From the NCBI RefSeq assembly GCF_900104525.1, contig NZ_LT629711.1, positions 3,038,001 through 3,102,000 of the forward strand: a DNA stretch of 64,000 nt. The letters run 5' to 3'. This stretch comes from Pedococcus dokdonensis (GTDB lineage Bacteria; Actinomycetota; Actinomycetes; Actinomycetales; Dermatophilaceae). The notes beneath the pieces were generated by a model that was not told the DNA's origin, searched no databases, and saw only the letters and a program-made list of their open reading frames with translations. This document shows positions 44,424-52,658 of the stretch, piece after piece. The position numbers and the translations under genes are program-made. Position 1 is the stretch's first letter; each line of letters starts with the position of its first letter.

Positions 44424-45373
44424 GGATCGCGGTGCTCGACGACCACGCCGGCGTCTTCGGCTCGCTGCCCGCTGCCGCCCGGTTGGCGGGGCACGACGTG
44501 GTCGCCTTCACCGACCCGGTGCGCGGCGACGACCTGGTGGCGCGGCTCGACGGGTTCGACGCGGTCGTGCTCCTGCAGCAGCGGACGCCGCTGCCCGCCG
44601 ACGTGGTCGAGCGGCTCCGGACCCTGCGGATGGTCAGCCAGACCGGCCGCAACACCAGCCACCTCGCGCTGGCCGCCCTGGCCGAGCGCGGCGTCGTCGT
44701 GAGTGCCGGTGGTGCCGGCGGCCCGAACGCCACCGCCGAGCTGACCTGGGCCCTGGTCCTCGCGGCCCAGCGACACCTCCCCGCCGAGGTCGCGGCGCTG
44801 CGTGACGGCCGGTGGCAGTCCACCGTCGGCATCGGCCTCAACGCGAAAACCCTTGGCGTGTATGGCCTCGGCCGCATCGGCAGCCTCGTCGCAGACGTCG
44901 GGCGCGCGTTCGGGATGGACGTCCTCGTGTGGGGTCGCGAGGGTTCCCTCGTGCGCGCCGAGCAGGCCGGGTATGCCGTCGCGGAGAGTCGCGAGGACTT
45001 CTTCAGGGCCTGCGACGTGCTCTGCGTGCACCTGCCGCTCAACGCCGACACCGCCGGGATCGTCACCGCCGACGACCTGGCCGAGATGAAGCCCGACGCG
45101 TTGTTCGTCAACACCTCGCGGGCCGGCCTCGTGGCTCCCGGGGCGCTGGTCGCCGCCCTGCTGGCCGGTCGACCCGGTCGGGCCGCGGTCGACGTCTTCG
45201 ACGACGAGCCGGTGCTCGGTGCCGCCGACCCGCTGCTCACCCTCCCGACCGTGACCGCGACGCCGCACCTCGGCTACGTCGAGCGAGATGTGCTGGCCGG
45301 CCTCTACGACGCCGCGGTCGACCAGCTCCTCGCCTTCGCGGCCGGCACCCCCATCAACGTCGTCGGCAGCTGA
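44420..45373 (+). CDS. D-2-hydroxyacid dehydrogenase
   Basis: A 317-residue NAD-binding dehydrogenase of the D-isomer family. It has the Rossmann motif LGVYGLGRIGSLVA, catalytic Arg in NTSRAGL, Glu in FDDEP and His in TATPHLGYVE. It reduces or oxidises D-2-hydroxy acids (SerA/glyoxylate reductase-like; substrate unspecified). The GTG start is fused by four bases to the GT87 stop, which is an unusual partner. Confidence 0.9.
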   Translation: MRIAVLDDHAGVFGSLPAAARLAGHDVVAFTDPVRGDDLVARLDGFDAVVLLQQRTPLPADVVERLRTLRMVSQTGRNTSHLALAALAERGVVVSAGGAGGPNATAELTWALVLAAQRHLPAEVAALRDGRWQSTVGIGLNAKTLGVYGLGRIGSLVADVGRAFGMDVLVWGREGSLVRAEQAGYAVAESREDFFRACDVLCVHLPLNADTAGIVTADDLAEMKPDALFVNTSRAGLVAPGALVAALLAGRPGRAAVDVFDDEPVLGAADPLLTLPTVTATPHLGYVERDVLAGLYDAAVDQLLAFAAGTPINVVGS

Positions 45374-45502
45374 ACGGACCGACGCGCCGCAGGCGAGCGG
45401 GCGGCATACCCGGCGATCCACCCGGCCCCTCGTCCTCGTGACCGTGGCGCGGTCGCCGCGCCGCAGGTAGCCTCCGAAAATCCCCCGAGGACGGAGCTGC
45501 CC

Positions 45503-47158
45503 GTGGCGAAGCCGACCATCCTGGCGGTCGACGACGACCCCGTGGTGTCGAAGGCGATCACGCGCGACCTCAGGGACCGGTTCGGGGCGGACTACCGGGT
45601 CGCGGGAGCGACGTCGGGGCCGGCGGCGCTGGAGCTGCTGACCGAGTTCACCCTCCGCGGCCGGGCCGTGGCGCTCGTCGTGACCGACCAGCGGATGCCC
45701 GGCATGACCGGCATCGACCTGCTGGAGCGGGTGCGGGCGGTCAGTCCCGACACCAAGCTGCTGCTGTTGACGGCCTACGCCGACACGGACGTGGCGATCA
45801 GGGCGATCAACGACATCGGGCTCGACTACTACCTGCTCAAGCCCTGGGACCCCCCGCAGGACAAGCTCTACCCGGTGGTCGAGGACCTGCTGGGTGACTG
45901 GCGCGACGGTCACCGTGACAGCGCCGACCAGGTGCGGGTGGTGGGACACCGCTGGTCCGACCGCAGCCAGGAGGTGAAGACCTTCCTCACCCGCAACCAC
46001 GTGCCGTACACCTGGCTCGACGTCGAAAGGGAGGAGAGCGCGGGCGAGCTGGTCGAGCTGGCCGGGGCGGAGCACGCGGACCTGCCGCTGGTGCTGGTGC
46101 CCGACGGAGAGGCCCTGCGCAACCCCGGCAACCGCGAGCTCGCCGCCGCGCTGGGGCTGCACACCCTGGCCGACGCCCCGCTCTACGACCTGTGCATCGT
46201 CGGAGGGGGGCCCGCGGGGCTGGCCGCCGCGGTCTACGCGTCCTCCGAGGGGCTGCGCACCGTGGTCGTCGAGCGCGACGCCCCGGGCGGGCAGGCCGGG
46301 CAGAGTGCGTCGATCGAGAACTACCTCGGCTTCCCGAAGGGCCTGTCCGGCGCCGACCTGACCCACCGGGCCGTGGCGCAGGTGGCCCGGTTCGGCGCGG
46401 AGATGGTGGTGGCGCGCGAGGCGGTGGGGCTGCGGGTCAAGGGTCCGGTCCGCTCGGTCGTCATCGACGGCACCGACGAGTTGGAGGCCCGAGCGGTCAT
46501 CATCTCGACGGGCGTCTCCTACCGGCGGCTCGAGGCGGACGGCCTCGAGGCGCTGGGCGCTCGGGGGATCCACTACGGCGCCTCCGCGAGCGAGGCCGCC
46601 CAGTGCGAGGGCGAGGAGGTCTACCTCGTCGGAGCGGCCAACTCGGCCGGGCAGGCGGCCCTCAACCTGGCCCGCTACGCCAAGCGGGTGGTGATGGTGG
46701 TGCGCGGCGCCGCGCTCGAGGCGACCATGTCGCAGTACCTCGTCGAGCGCATCACCACGGCCACCAACATCGAGGTGCGGCTCGGCTGCGAGGTGGCCGC
46801 CGCCCGCGGGGAGGAGCACCTCGAGTCGCTCACCCTCCTGGACCGCGCCACCGGGCGGACCGACGACGTCGAGACGTCGTCGCTGTTCATCTTCATCGGC
46901 GCGATGCCGCGCACCGACTGGCTCGGCGACGAGGTGCTGCGCGACGACCACGGCTTCGTCGTCACCGGACCGGAGCTGCTCCAGCGCGGGCAACGGTCCT
47001 GGCCGGAGGGGCGGCAGCCCTTTGCCCTGGAGACGAGCGTGCCCGGGGTCTTCGCAGCGGGCGACGTGCGGCTCGACTCGATGAAGCGGGTGGCCTCGGC
47101 CGTCGGCGAGGGCGGGATGGCGGTGCACCTCGTGCACCGCTTCCTGGCGACGACGTGA
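45503..47158 (+). CDS. Response regulator fused to a thioredoxin-reductase-like flavoprotein
   Basis: A 551-residue fusion. Residues 1-125 are a receiver domain with D10/D11/D12, phosphoacceptor D62 in VVTDQRMPG and K113 in LLKPWD. Residues about 141-225 look like a glutaredoxin/thioredoxin fold, but its CxxC is absent (GHRWSDRSQEV). Residues 228-551 are a TrxR-like FAD/NADPH unit with GGGPAGL, AANSAGQAALN and GVFAAGDVR. The redox CxxC site (normally in CATC) is replaced by YGASASEAA. Thus it is likely an NADPH-dependent FAD enzyme switched by phosphorylation. The histidine kinase follows 24 bases later. GTG start with GGACGGAG upstream. Confidence 0.9.
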   Translation: MAKPTILAVDDDPVVSKAITRDLRDRFGADYRVAGATSGPAALELLTEFTLRGRAVALVVTDQRMPGMTGIDLLERVRAVSPDTKLLLLTAYADTDVAIRAINDIGLDYYLLKPWDPPQDKLYPVVEDLLGDWRDGHRDSADQVRVVGHRWSDRSQEVKTFLTRNHVPYTWLDVEREESAGELVELAGAEHADLPLVLVPDGEALRNPGNRELAAALGLHTLADAPLYDLCIVGGGPAGLAAAVYASSEGLRTVVVERDAPGGQAGQSASIENYLGFPKGLSGADLTHRAVAQVARFGAEMVVAREAVGLRVKGPVRSVVIDGTDELEARAVIISTGVSYRRLEADGLEALGARGIHYGASASEAAQCEGEEVYLVGAANSAGQAALNLARYAKRVVMVVRGAALEATMSQYLVERITTATNIEVRLGCEVAAARGEEHLESLTLLDRATGRTDDVETSSLFIFIGAMPRTDWLGDEVLRDDHGFVVTGPELLQRGQRSWPEGRQPFALETSVPGVFAAGDVRLDSMKRVASAVGEGGMAVHLVHRFLATT

Positions 47159-47190
47159 GCGTGATGACGTGAGCGTGCCGACGTGAGCGC
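47152..47190 (+). repeat. Three 14-bp repeats spanning stop and start codons
   Basis: GACGTGAGCGTGAT, GACGTGAGCGTGCC and GACGTGAGCGC run head to tail. The first unit holds the flavoprotein TGA stop and the third holds the kinase GTG start, so the coupling point itself has been multiplied. Confidence 0.8.
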
Positions 47191-48625
47191 CGAGGAGCTG
47201 GGCCGGATCGCGTTGTTCGACGGACTGACCGCCGAGCAGCGTGACCGCTTGTGGTCGGCGGGCACCGAGTGGTCCTTCGGGCCCGGCGACGTGCCCTTCC
47301 ACGAGGGGCACCCCGCCGACTTCTGGTGGGTGCTGCTCGAGGGGACGCTGAGCCTGAACCGGCGGGTCGGTGCCCAGGAGACCGAGCTCGGGATGATGGT
47401 CAACCCGGGTCAGTGGGCCGGTGGCTTCCAGGCCTGGGACGCGCACGGGGTCTACCTGGCGACGGCTCGCGGCGTGCAGCCCGGGCGGATGCTCAAGGTC
47501 CCGGCCGAGGCCCTGGGCGATGTCGCCCGGGAGTGGTTCCCGTTCGGGGTGCACCTGATCGGGGGGCTGGTCAACACGGTGCGCAGCATCGAGGCGAAGG
47601 CCCGGCAGCGTGAGTCACTGGTGGCCCTCGGCACGCTCGCCGCAGGTCTGGCCCACGAGATCAACAACCCGGCGTCGGCCGCCACCCGCGCCGTCGACGC
47701 GCTCGACCGCGCGTCCGAGGCGCTGGGCTCCTCGCTGCGCCGGCTCGGGGAGAGCGGCGCGACCGCCGAGCAGTTCGTCGAGCTCGACACCCTCCGTCGC
47801 TCGCTCGTGGCCCGCGCCGCCGAACCGGACGCGGTCGCGGCGGCGGACCTCGAGGAGGAGCTCTCCGACTGGCTGGCCGACCACGACGTCGAGCGCGACT
47901 GGGTGCTGGCGCCCCCACTGGCCGCGGCCGGCGCCGACCCGGCCTTCCTGGAGCGGGCGGCCGGGGTCCTCGGGACCGACCAGCTCGCGCCGGGGCTGGA
48001 GTGGATGGCCAGCTCGCTGGCGGTCGACGGGCTGCTCGGCGAGATCCGGGAGGCGACCCACCGGGTCTCCGAGCTGGTCGGCTCGGTGCGGTCCTACTCC
48101 CAGATGGACCGGTCTCTGGTCCAGCGCACCGACGTCACCGAGGGTCTGGAGAGCACCCTGGTGATGCTCGGCCACAAGCTGCGCGGCGGCATCACGGTGG
48201 TGCGCGACTACGCCCCCGACCTCCCGATGGTCGAGGCGATCCCCGGCGAGCTGAACCAGGTCTGGACCAACCTGATCGACAACGCGGTCGACGCCATGAA
48301 GGGCGCGGGCACGCTCTGGATCACGGTCCGCGGCAGCGAGGAACGCACCGGCGCAGCGACCGGCGAGGCGACCGGCGCAGCGACCCGAGGCGGGGTCGAC
48401 GTCGAGATCGCCGACGACGGCCCGGGGGTCCCCGACGAGGTAATCGCCCACGCGTTCGAGCCGTTCTTCACCACCAAGGAGGTCGGCAAGGGCACCGGCC
48501 TCGGGCTCGACATCTCGCGCCGGATCGTCGTGGAGCGGCACGGCGGTGAGATCTCGCTCAGCCCTCGCAGCGGCGGGGGAGCCGCGGTCCGGGTGCACGT
48601 GCCGCTGCGCCCTGCCGAGGGCTGA
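47183..48625 (+). CDS. Histidine kinase with N-terminal cNMP-binding domain
   Basis: A 480-residue soluble kinase. A cyclic-nucleotide-binding fold fills residues about 8-115 (FGPGDVPFHEGHPADFWWVL). The H box is LAAGLAHEINNP with H158. A long helical linker follows, and then the HATPase_c domain (residues about 360-475) with N box NLIDNAVDAM, DDGPGVPD and GTGLGLDISRR. A short repeat GEATGAATRGG sits inside the ATP lid region. There is no membrane segment. With the fused flavoprotein it forms a complete cytosolic two-component pair. Several GTG starts are possible because the start lies in tandem repeats. Confidence 0.9.
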   Translation: MSAEELGRIALFDGLTAEQRDRLWSAGTEWSFGPGDVPFHEGHPADFWWVLLEGTLSLNRRVGAQETELGMMVNPGQWAGGFQAWDAHGVYLATARGVQPGRMLKVPAEALGDVAREWFPFGVHLIGGLVNTVRSIEAKARQRESLVALGTLAAGLAHEINNPASAATRAVDALDRASEALGSSLRRLGESGATAEQFVELDTLRRSLVARAAEPDAVAAADLEEELSDWLADHDVERDWVLAPPLAAAGADPAFLERAAGVLGTDQLAPGLEWMASSLAVDGLLGEIREATHRVSELVGSVRSYSQMDRSLVQRTDVTEGLESTLVMLGHKLRGGITVVRDYAPDLPMVEAIPGELNQVWTNLIDNAVDAMKGAGTLWITVRGSEERTGAATGEATGAATRGGVDVEIADDGPGVPDEVIAHAFEPFFTTKEVGKGTGLGLDISRRIVVERHGGEISLSPRSGGGAAVRVHVPLRPAEG

Positions 48626-48645
48626 GCTCGACCTCACCCCGTCAC

Positions 48646-48717
48646 CGCAACACGGTGGTTGCGTCCACCTCCGCCCAGTCATAGCTGGGCGGGAGACCGC
48701 GCAACTGCCGTGTTGCG
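48646..48717. terminator. 72-bp double hairpin between convergent genes (copy 2)
   Basis: Same geometry as the copy at 13129-13200: 18-bp outer arms (CGCAACACGGTGGTTGCG and near-complement with two changes), 36-base centre, inner stem CCGCCCAG/CTGGGCGG starting 25 bases in. It lies between the kinase stop and the TMEM165 stop. Confidence 0.75.
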
Positions 48718-48731
48718 GGGACGCAAGCGCC

Positions 48732-49352
48732 TCAGATCGAGACGACCTCGAAGATCTGCAGCACGGTCAGCGCGGCCAGCAGCAGGCAGACCACGCCGCC
48801 GACCCGGCGGATCGTCGCGAGCTTGACCCGGGCCAGGAGCGCCCGCCCGAGCACCGCGGCCAGGCCCGACACGGTGGCGAGGGCGAGGAACGCCCCGACG
48901 AACACCGACACCGGCTCCTTGAACTGCAGCACCATCGACGCGGTCAGCAGCTGCGACAGGTCGCCCCACTCCGCCAGGAACAGGATCCCGAACGACACCC
49001 CGACCGCCCGGAGGCCGACCGCGGTCGCCGCGCCCTTGTGGGAGAACTCCTCCTCGGTCTCGGCCTCCTCCTCGTCGGCCTTGCGCGCACCGCGGATCAG
49101 GACGATCCCGCCGATGAGGAACATCGCCGCCGCGAAGACCTCCACCGGCCGCTTCGGCAGCTGCGCCAGCAGCCCACCCACTGTCACGGCGACCAGCGTC
49201 TGCACGAGGAAGGCCAGGCACACCCCGATCCAGACGAACAGCGGCCGGAACCGGGTCGCCAGCACGAGGGTCGCGATGAAGGTCTTGTCGGGCAGCTCCA
49301 CGAGGAAGATGGCGCCGAAGACGATGGCCATGGTGGCGAGATCGAAATCCAT
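48732..49352 (-). CDS. TMEM165/GDT1 family Mn/Ca exporter
   Basis: A 206-residue membrane protein with six or seven helices in two halves. Each half carries the signature E-x-G/P-D-K/R/L-T/S: FLVELPDKTF at residues 16-25 and FLAEWGDLSQ in the second half. A charged cytosolic loop (EEEAETEEEFSHKG) separates them. The family (MneA/GDT1) exports Mn2+ or Ca2+. The start is only 42 bp from the divergent DUF4446 gene, so there is no room for the Mn riboswitch that controls many relatives. Confidence 0.9.
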   Translation of the reverse strand: MDFDLATMAIVFGAIFLVELPDKTFIATLVLATRFRPLFVWIGVCLAFLVQTLVAVTVGGLLAQLPKRPVEVFAAAMFLIGGIVLIRGARKADEEEAETEEEFSHKGAATAVGLRAVGVSFGILFLAEWGDLSQLLTASMVLQFKEPVSVFVGAFLALATVSGLAAVLGRALLARVKLATIRRVGGVVCLLLAALTVLQIFEVVSI

Positions 49353-49394
49353 ATCGCGTCGACTGTATCCGCGCGCCCCCAATACGCTGACGGG

Positions 49395-49811
49395 GTGTCC
49401 GACCCCCAGACCATCGCCGCGACCGCGCTCGCGGTGGCGGCCGTCGCGCTGGTCGGAGCTCTCGTCGCGCTGGTCCGCCTCGGCCGGGTCCGCGAGCAGC
49501 TGCGCCGGATCGAGGGCCAGCGCCCGGTCGGCACCGGCGACCTGGCCGCCCTGCGGGCCGACCTCGCCCAGGCGCTGCGCCACGTCGCGGTGGTGCGCTA
49601 CGACGCCTTCGGCGACATGGGTGGGCGACTGTCGTTCAGCGCAGCGGTGATCGACGACCGCGGCGACGGGCTGGTCTTCTCCTCGATCCACGCCCGGGGT
49701 GAGTCCCGCACCTATGCCAAGGGTGTCGTCGGCGGCAGCTCCGACGCGACCCTGACCCCCGAGGAGCAGCAGGCGCTCGCCGCTGCCCGCACCGGACCCC
49801 AAGGAGCCTGA
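49395..49811 (+). CDS. DUF4446 family protein
   Basis: A 138-residue protein. One N-terminal membrane helix (TALAVAAVALVGALVALVRL) is followed by a DUF4446 domain with ALRHVAVVRYDAFGDMGGRL and VFSSIHARGESRTYAKGV. The function is unknown, although members are often near cell-division or protein-quality genes. GTG start. The pheA gene follows after four bases, with its ribosome binding site AAGGAG inside this gene's end. Confidence 0.85.
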   Translation: MSDPQTIAATALAVAAVALVGALVALVRLGRVREQLRRIEGQRPVGTGDLAALRADLAQALRHVAVVRYDAFGDMGGRLSFSAAVIDDRGDGLVFSSIHARGESRTYAKGVVGGSSDATLTPEEQQALAAARTGPQGA

Positions 49812-49815
49812 CGCC

Positions 49816-50778
49816 GTGACCCCGACGACGCCGACCATCCCGACGTCCCCCACCAGGCACGGCTACTTCGGCCCCGAGGGCACCTTCACCCAGATGGCCC
49901 TGCACGCGTGGGCGCCGGCCGCGGGCCAGGAGCACGTGCCGCTGCCGTCCGTCGAGGCTGCCCTCAACGCCCTGCGCGCGGGCGAGGTCGACGCGGCCAT
50001 GGTGCCGATCGAGAACTCCGTGGAGGGCGGGGTGAGCGCCACCCTCGACGCGCTGGCCAGCGGCGACCCGCTCGTGGTCGTGGGCGAGGTGCTCGTCCCG
50101 ATCACCTTCGTGCTCGCCGCCCGACCCGGTGTGCCGCTCGGCGAGGTCCGCGCCGTGGGCACCCACAGCCACGCCTGGGCCCAGGTCCGCGGCTGGATGG
50201 GCACCCACCTGCCCGACGCGGTCTACGTGCCGACCCTGTCGACGGCCGCCGCCGCGGCCGGGCTGGTGGGGACGGACGGCGAGCAGGCGGCATACCAGGC
50301 GGCGGTGTGCGCCCCCGTCGCCGCACGCAACCTCGGGCTCGAGGTGCTGGCCGAGGGGATCGGCGACAACGCCGCCGCGGTGACCCGGTTCGTGTCGGTG
50401 GCGCGGCCCGGGCAGCTTCCCGAGCGGACCGGCGCCGACAAGACCACGCTGGTGCTCTTCCAGCGCGACGACCACGCGGGTGGTTTGCTCGAGCTGCTGG
50501 AGCAGTTCGCGGTGCGGGGCATCAACATGTCGCGGCTGGAGTCGCGGCCGACCAAGTCGTCGATGGGCGACTACTGCTTCTCGATCGACATCGAGGGGCA
50601 CGTCCTCGACGAGCGGGTCGGCGAGGCGCTGCTGGGGCTCAAGCGGGTCTGCGCCGACGTGCGGTTCCTCGGCAGCTACCCGGCCGCGCACGGCACGGCG
50701 GTGCGGGTCACGCCGCACACCAGCGACGCGGCGTTCGGCGAGGCCCGCGCCTGGCTGCACTCCCTCCGCGGCACCTAG
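49816..50778 (+). CDS. pheA: Prephenate dehydratase
   Basis: A 320-residue PheA of the monofunctional actinobacterial type. The PDT domain starts GYFGPEGTFTQMAL, with PIENSVEGGVSATLD and the TRFV motif in AAVTRFVSV. A C-terminal ACT domain binds phenylalanine (LLELLEQFAVRGINMSRLES). It converts prephenate to phenylpyruvate and is feedback-inhibited by Phe. The GTG start has AAGGAG nine bases upstream. Confidence 0.95.
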   Translation: MTPTTPTIPTSPTRHGYFGPEGTFTQMALHAWAPAAGQEHVPLPSVEAALNALRAGEVDAAMVPIENSVEGGVSATLDALASGDPLVVVGEVLVPITFVLAARPGVPLGEVRAVGTHSHAWAQVRGWMGTHLPDAVYVPTLSTAAAAAGLVGTDGEQAAYQAAVCAPVAARNLGLEVLAEGIGDNAAAVTRFVSVARPGQLPERTGADKTTLVLFQRDDHAGGLLELLEQFAVRGINMSRLESRPTKSSMGDYCFSIDIEGHVLDERVGEALLGLKRVCADVRFLGSYPAAHGTAVRVTPHTSDAAFGEARAWLHSLRGT

Positions 50779-50793
50779 CCGCGGCGCTCATCC

Positions 50794-50847
50794 ATGCAAA
50801 AGGCGAGTTAGCGCCGCACTGGTCCAGCGCTAACTCGCCTTTTGCAT
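50794..50847. terminator. 54-bp hairpin between pheA and zwf
   Basis: Perfect 21-bp arms (ATGCAAAAGGCGAGTTAGCG plus C) enclose 12 bases. The arms start and end in A/T-rich tracts on both strands, so it can terminate both convergent genes. Its arms resemble the 18-bp arms of the 72-bp family (GCAAAA...AGTT). Confidence 0.8.
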
Positions 50848-50868
50848 GAGATAGCGACGGGAGGAGGG

Positions 50869-52386
50869 CTACTTCTTCTCGCGCCAGGCGCGCTCGAACG
50901 GCAGCCGCCAGGCGTGCGGGGCGATCAGCTGGTGGATCGCGTTCGGCCCCCAGGTGCCGGCCGGGTAGGGCTTCACCTCGGGCGGGTTGTCGAGCAGCGG
51001 CTGCGACCGCTCCCACAGCGACTCGATGCCCTCGGCCGTCGTGAACAACGTGTGGTCGCCCCGCATCGCGTCGAGGATCAGCCGCTCGTAGGCCTCGAGC
51101 ACGTCGCCGACCCGCTCGGTCTCGCGGGTGGAGAACTGCATCGACAGCTTCTCCAGCCGCATCCCCGGGCCGGGCCGCTTGCCGTAGAACGACAGCGACA
51201 CCTTCGACTCGTCGGCCAGGTCGAAGGTGAGGTGGTCAGGCCCGGCGTTGCCCACGCCCGAGTGGGTCGGGAACATCGACCGCGGGGCCTCCTTGAAGGC
51301 GATCGAGATGATGCGGGCGCCCTCGGCCATCCTCTTGCCGGTGCGCAGGTAGAACGGCACGCCGGCCCAGCGCCAGTTGTCCAGGCCGACCTTGAGCGCG
51401 ATGAAGGTCTCGGTGTCGGAGTCGCCCGGGACGCCGTCGAGGTCGGTGTAGCCGGCGAACTGACCACGCACCACGTCGGACGGGTCGATCGGCAGCAGTG
51501 AGCGGAAGACCTTGTTCTTCTCCTCCGAGATCGCCCGCGGCTCGAGGGCGGTCGGGGGCTCCATCGCGACGAACGCCAGCACCTGGAACAGGTGGGTGAC
51601 GACCATGTCCTTGTAGGCGCCGGTGGCCTCGTAGAAGTTGGCTCGCTCGTCCAGGCCCAGGGTCTCGGGGATGTCGATCTGGATGTGGTCGATGAAGTTG
51701 CGGTTCCAGATCGGCTCGAACAGCCCGTTGGCGAAGCGGAAGGCCAGGATGTTCTGGGCCGCCTCCTTGCCGAGGAAGTGGTCGATCCGGAAGACCTGGC
51801 TCTCGTCGAACGTCTCGTGCACGGTGTTGTTGAGCGCGATGGCGCTGGCGAGGTCGGTGCCGAACGGCTTCTCCATGACCACCCGCGAGCGGGCCACGAG
51901 GTCGGCGTCGCGCAGCATCTGGATGACCGCGACCGCGGCCTTGGGCGGCACCGACAGGTAGTGCAGCCGCAGCGCGTCCGGCCCCAGCGACTCCTCGGCC
52001 TGCTTGACCGCCTGGGCCAGCGGTTCCGGCCCGGCCGACTGCGACACGTAGACCAGGTTGTCGTCGAACTTGTCCCACTGCTCAGGCGTCAGCGAGTGCG
52101 CACCGAACTCCTCGCACGCCCTGCGGGCGAACTCGCGGAACTCCTCGTCGCTCATCTGCTCCAGCGAGGTGCCGACCACCCGGATCGCCGGGGCCAGCTC
52201 CGACGCCGCGAGGTGCGCGAGCCCGGGGAGGAGCTTGCGACGAGCCAGGTCGCCGGTGGCGCCGAAGAGCACGATCACGTGCGGGTCGGCCTTCTCCAGC
52301 GCGGCGCGTGAGCTGCGCGCGTCCGCCGCCGGGTACGAGATCGTCTGGGCCCTGCGCGGGTCTGCATCTGACACGTTGCCGATCAT
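50869..52386 (-). CDS. zwf: Glucose-6-phosphate 1-dehydrogenase
   Basis: A 505-residue G6PD. The dinucleotide-binding motif is LFGATGDLARRKLLP, the substrate motif RIDHFLGKE and the second conserved block FRFANGLFEPIWNRN. It oxidises glucose-6-phosphate to the lactone with NADP, the entry to the oxidative pentose phosphate pathway. The ATG (or the GTG four codons later) has no strong ribosome binding site; an earlier ATG eight codons upstream is possible. It stands alone: no opcA or pgl is adjacent. Confidence 0.93.
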   Translation of the reverse strand: MIGNVSDADPRRAQTISYPAADARSSRAALEKADPHVIVLFGATGDLARRKLLPGLAHLAASELAPAIRVVGTSLEQMSDEEFREFARRACEEFGAHSLTPEQWDKFDDNLVYVSQSAGPEPLAQAVKQAEESLGPDALRLHYLSVPPKAAVAVIQMLRDADLVARSRVVMEKPFGTDLASAIALNNTVHETFDESQVFRIDHFLGKEAAQNILAFRFANGLFEPIWNRNFIDHIQIDIPETLGLDERANFYEATGAYKDMVVTHLFQVLAFVAMEPPTALEPRAISEEKNKVFRSLLPIDPSDVVRGQFAGYTDLDGVPGDSDTETFIALKVGLDNWRWAGVPFYLRTGKRMAEGARIISIAFKEAPRSMFPTHSGVGNAGPDHLTFDLADESKVSLSFYGKRPGPGMRLEKLSMQFSTRETERVGDVLEAYERLILDAMRGDHTLFTTAEGIESLWERSQPLLDNPPEVKPYPAGTWGPNAIHQLIAPHAWRLPFERAWREKK

Positions 52387-52499
52387 CGCACCGGCCGTGC
52401 GTGCCCGCACCTGTGCGTCCAGACCGGTGTGCCCAGCCGGTATGCCGGGTGCGCACCGGGTGCGGACCGGGTGCGGACGGGTGCAGACCGGGCCGCGGG

Positions 52500-52517
52500 T
52501 CTTGCGCTGATCTTGCG
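52500..52517 (+). promoter_or_regulatory. Direct repeat TCTTGCG at 11-bp pitch before the TasA-like gene
   Basis: TCTTGCG occurs at 52500 and 52511. The same arrangement, with the left half degenerate (CCTTGTC), lies at 55454 and 55465 before the second surface-protein gene. OmpR-type regulators bind such repeats and one is encoded in between. Confidence 0.45.
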
Positions 52518-52658
52518 GAAAGCCTGCGTCCTTGCACCGGACTCCCTTGTGTTCCGCCCAGCAGAGTCTTCCTCAACGGCACGGAGCGACCTCCGACCCG
52601 CCGACACCCACCACAGCCCACCGGCCCGCACGGTCCGAGAACGAAGGAAGTCCCGATC

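Noticed and set aside
45503..47158. True thioredoxin reductase (trxB)
   Set aside because: The CxxC site and the accessory glutaredoxin-like CxxC are both replaced; calling it TrxB would misname its chemistry.
43904..47554. Antisense open frame of about 1216 codons
   Set aside because: Shadow of the GT87, dehydrogenase and fused response-regulator genes; low-complexity product.
49353..49394. Manganese (yybP-ykoY) riboswitch before the TMEM165 exporter
   Set aside because: The gap to the divergent gene is only 42 bp, too short for the aptamer.
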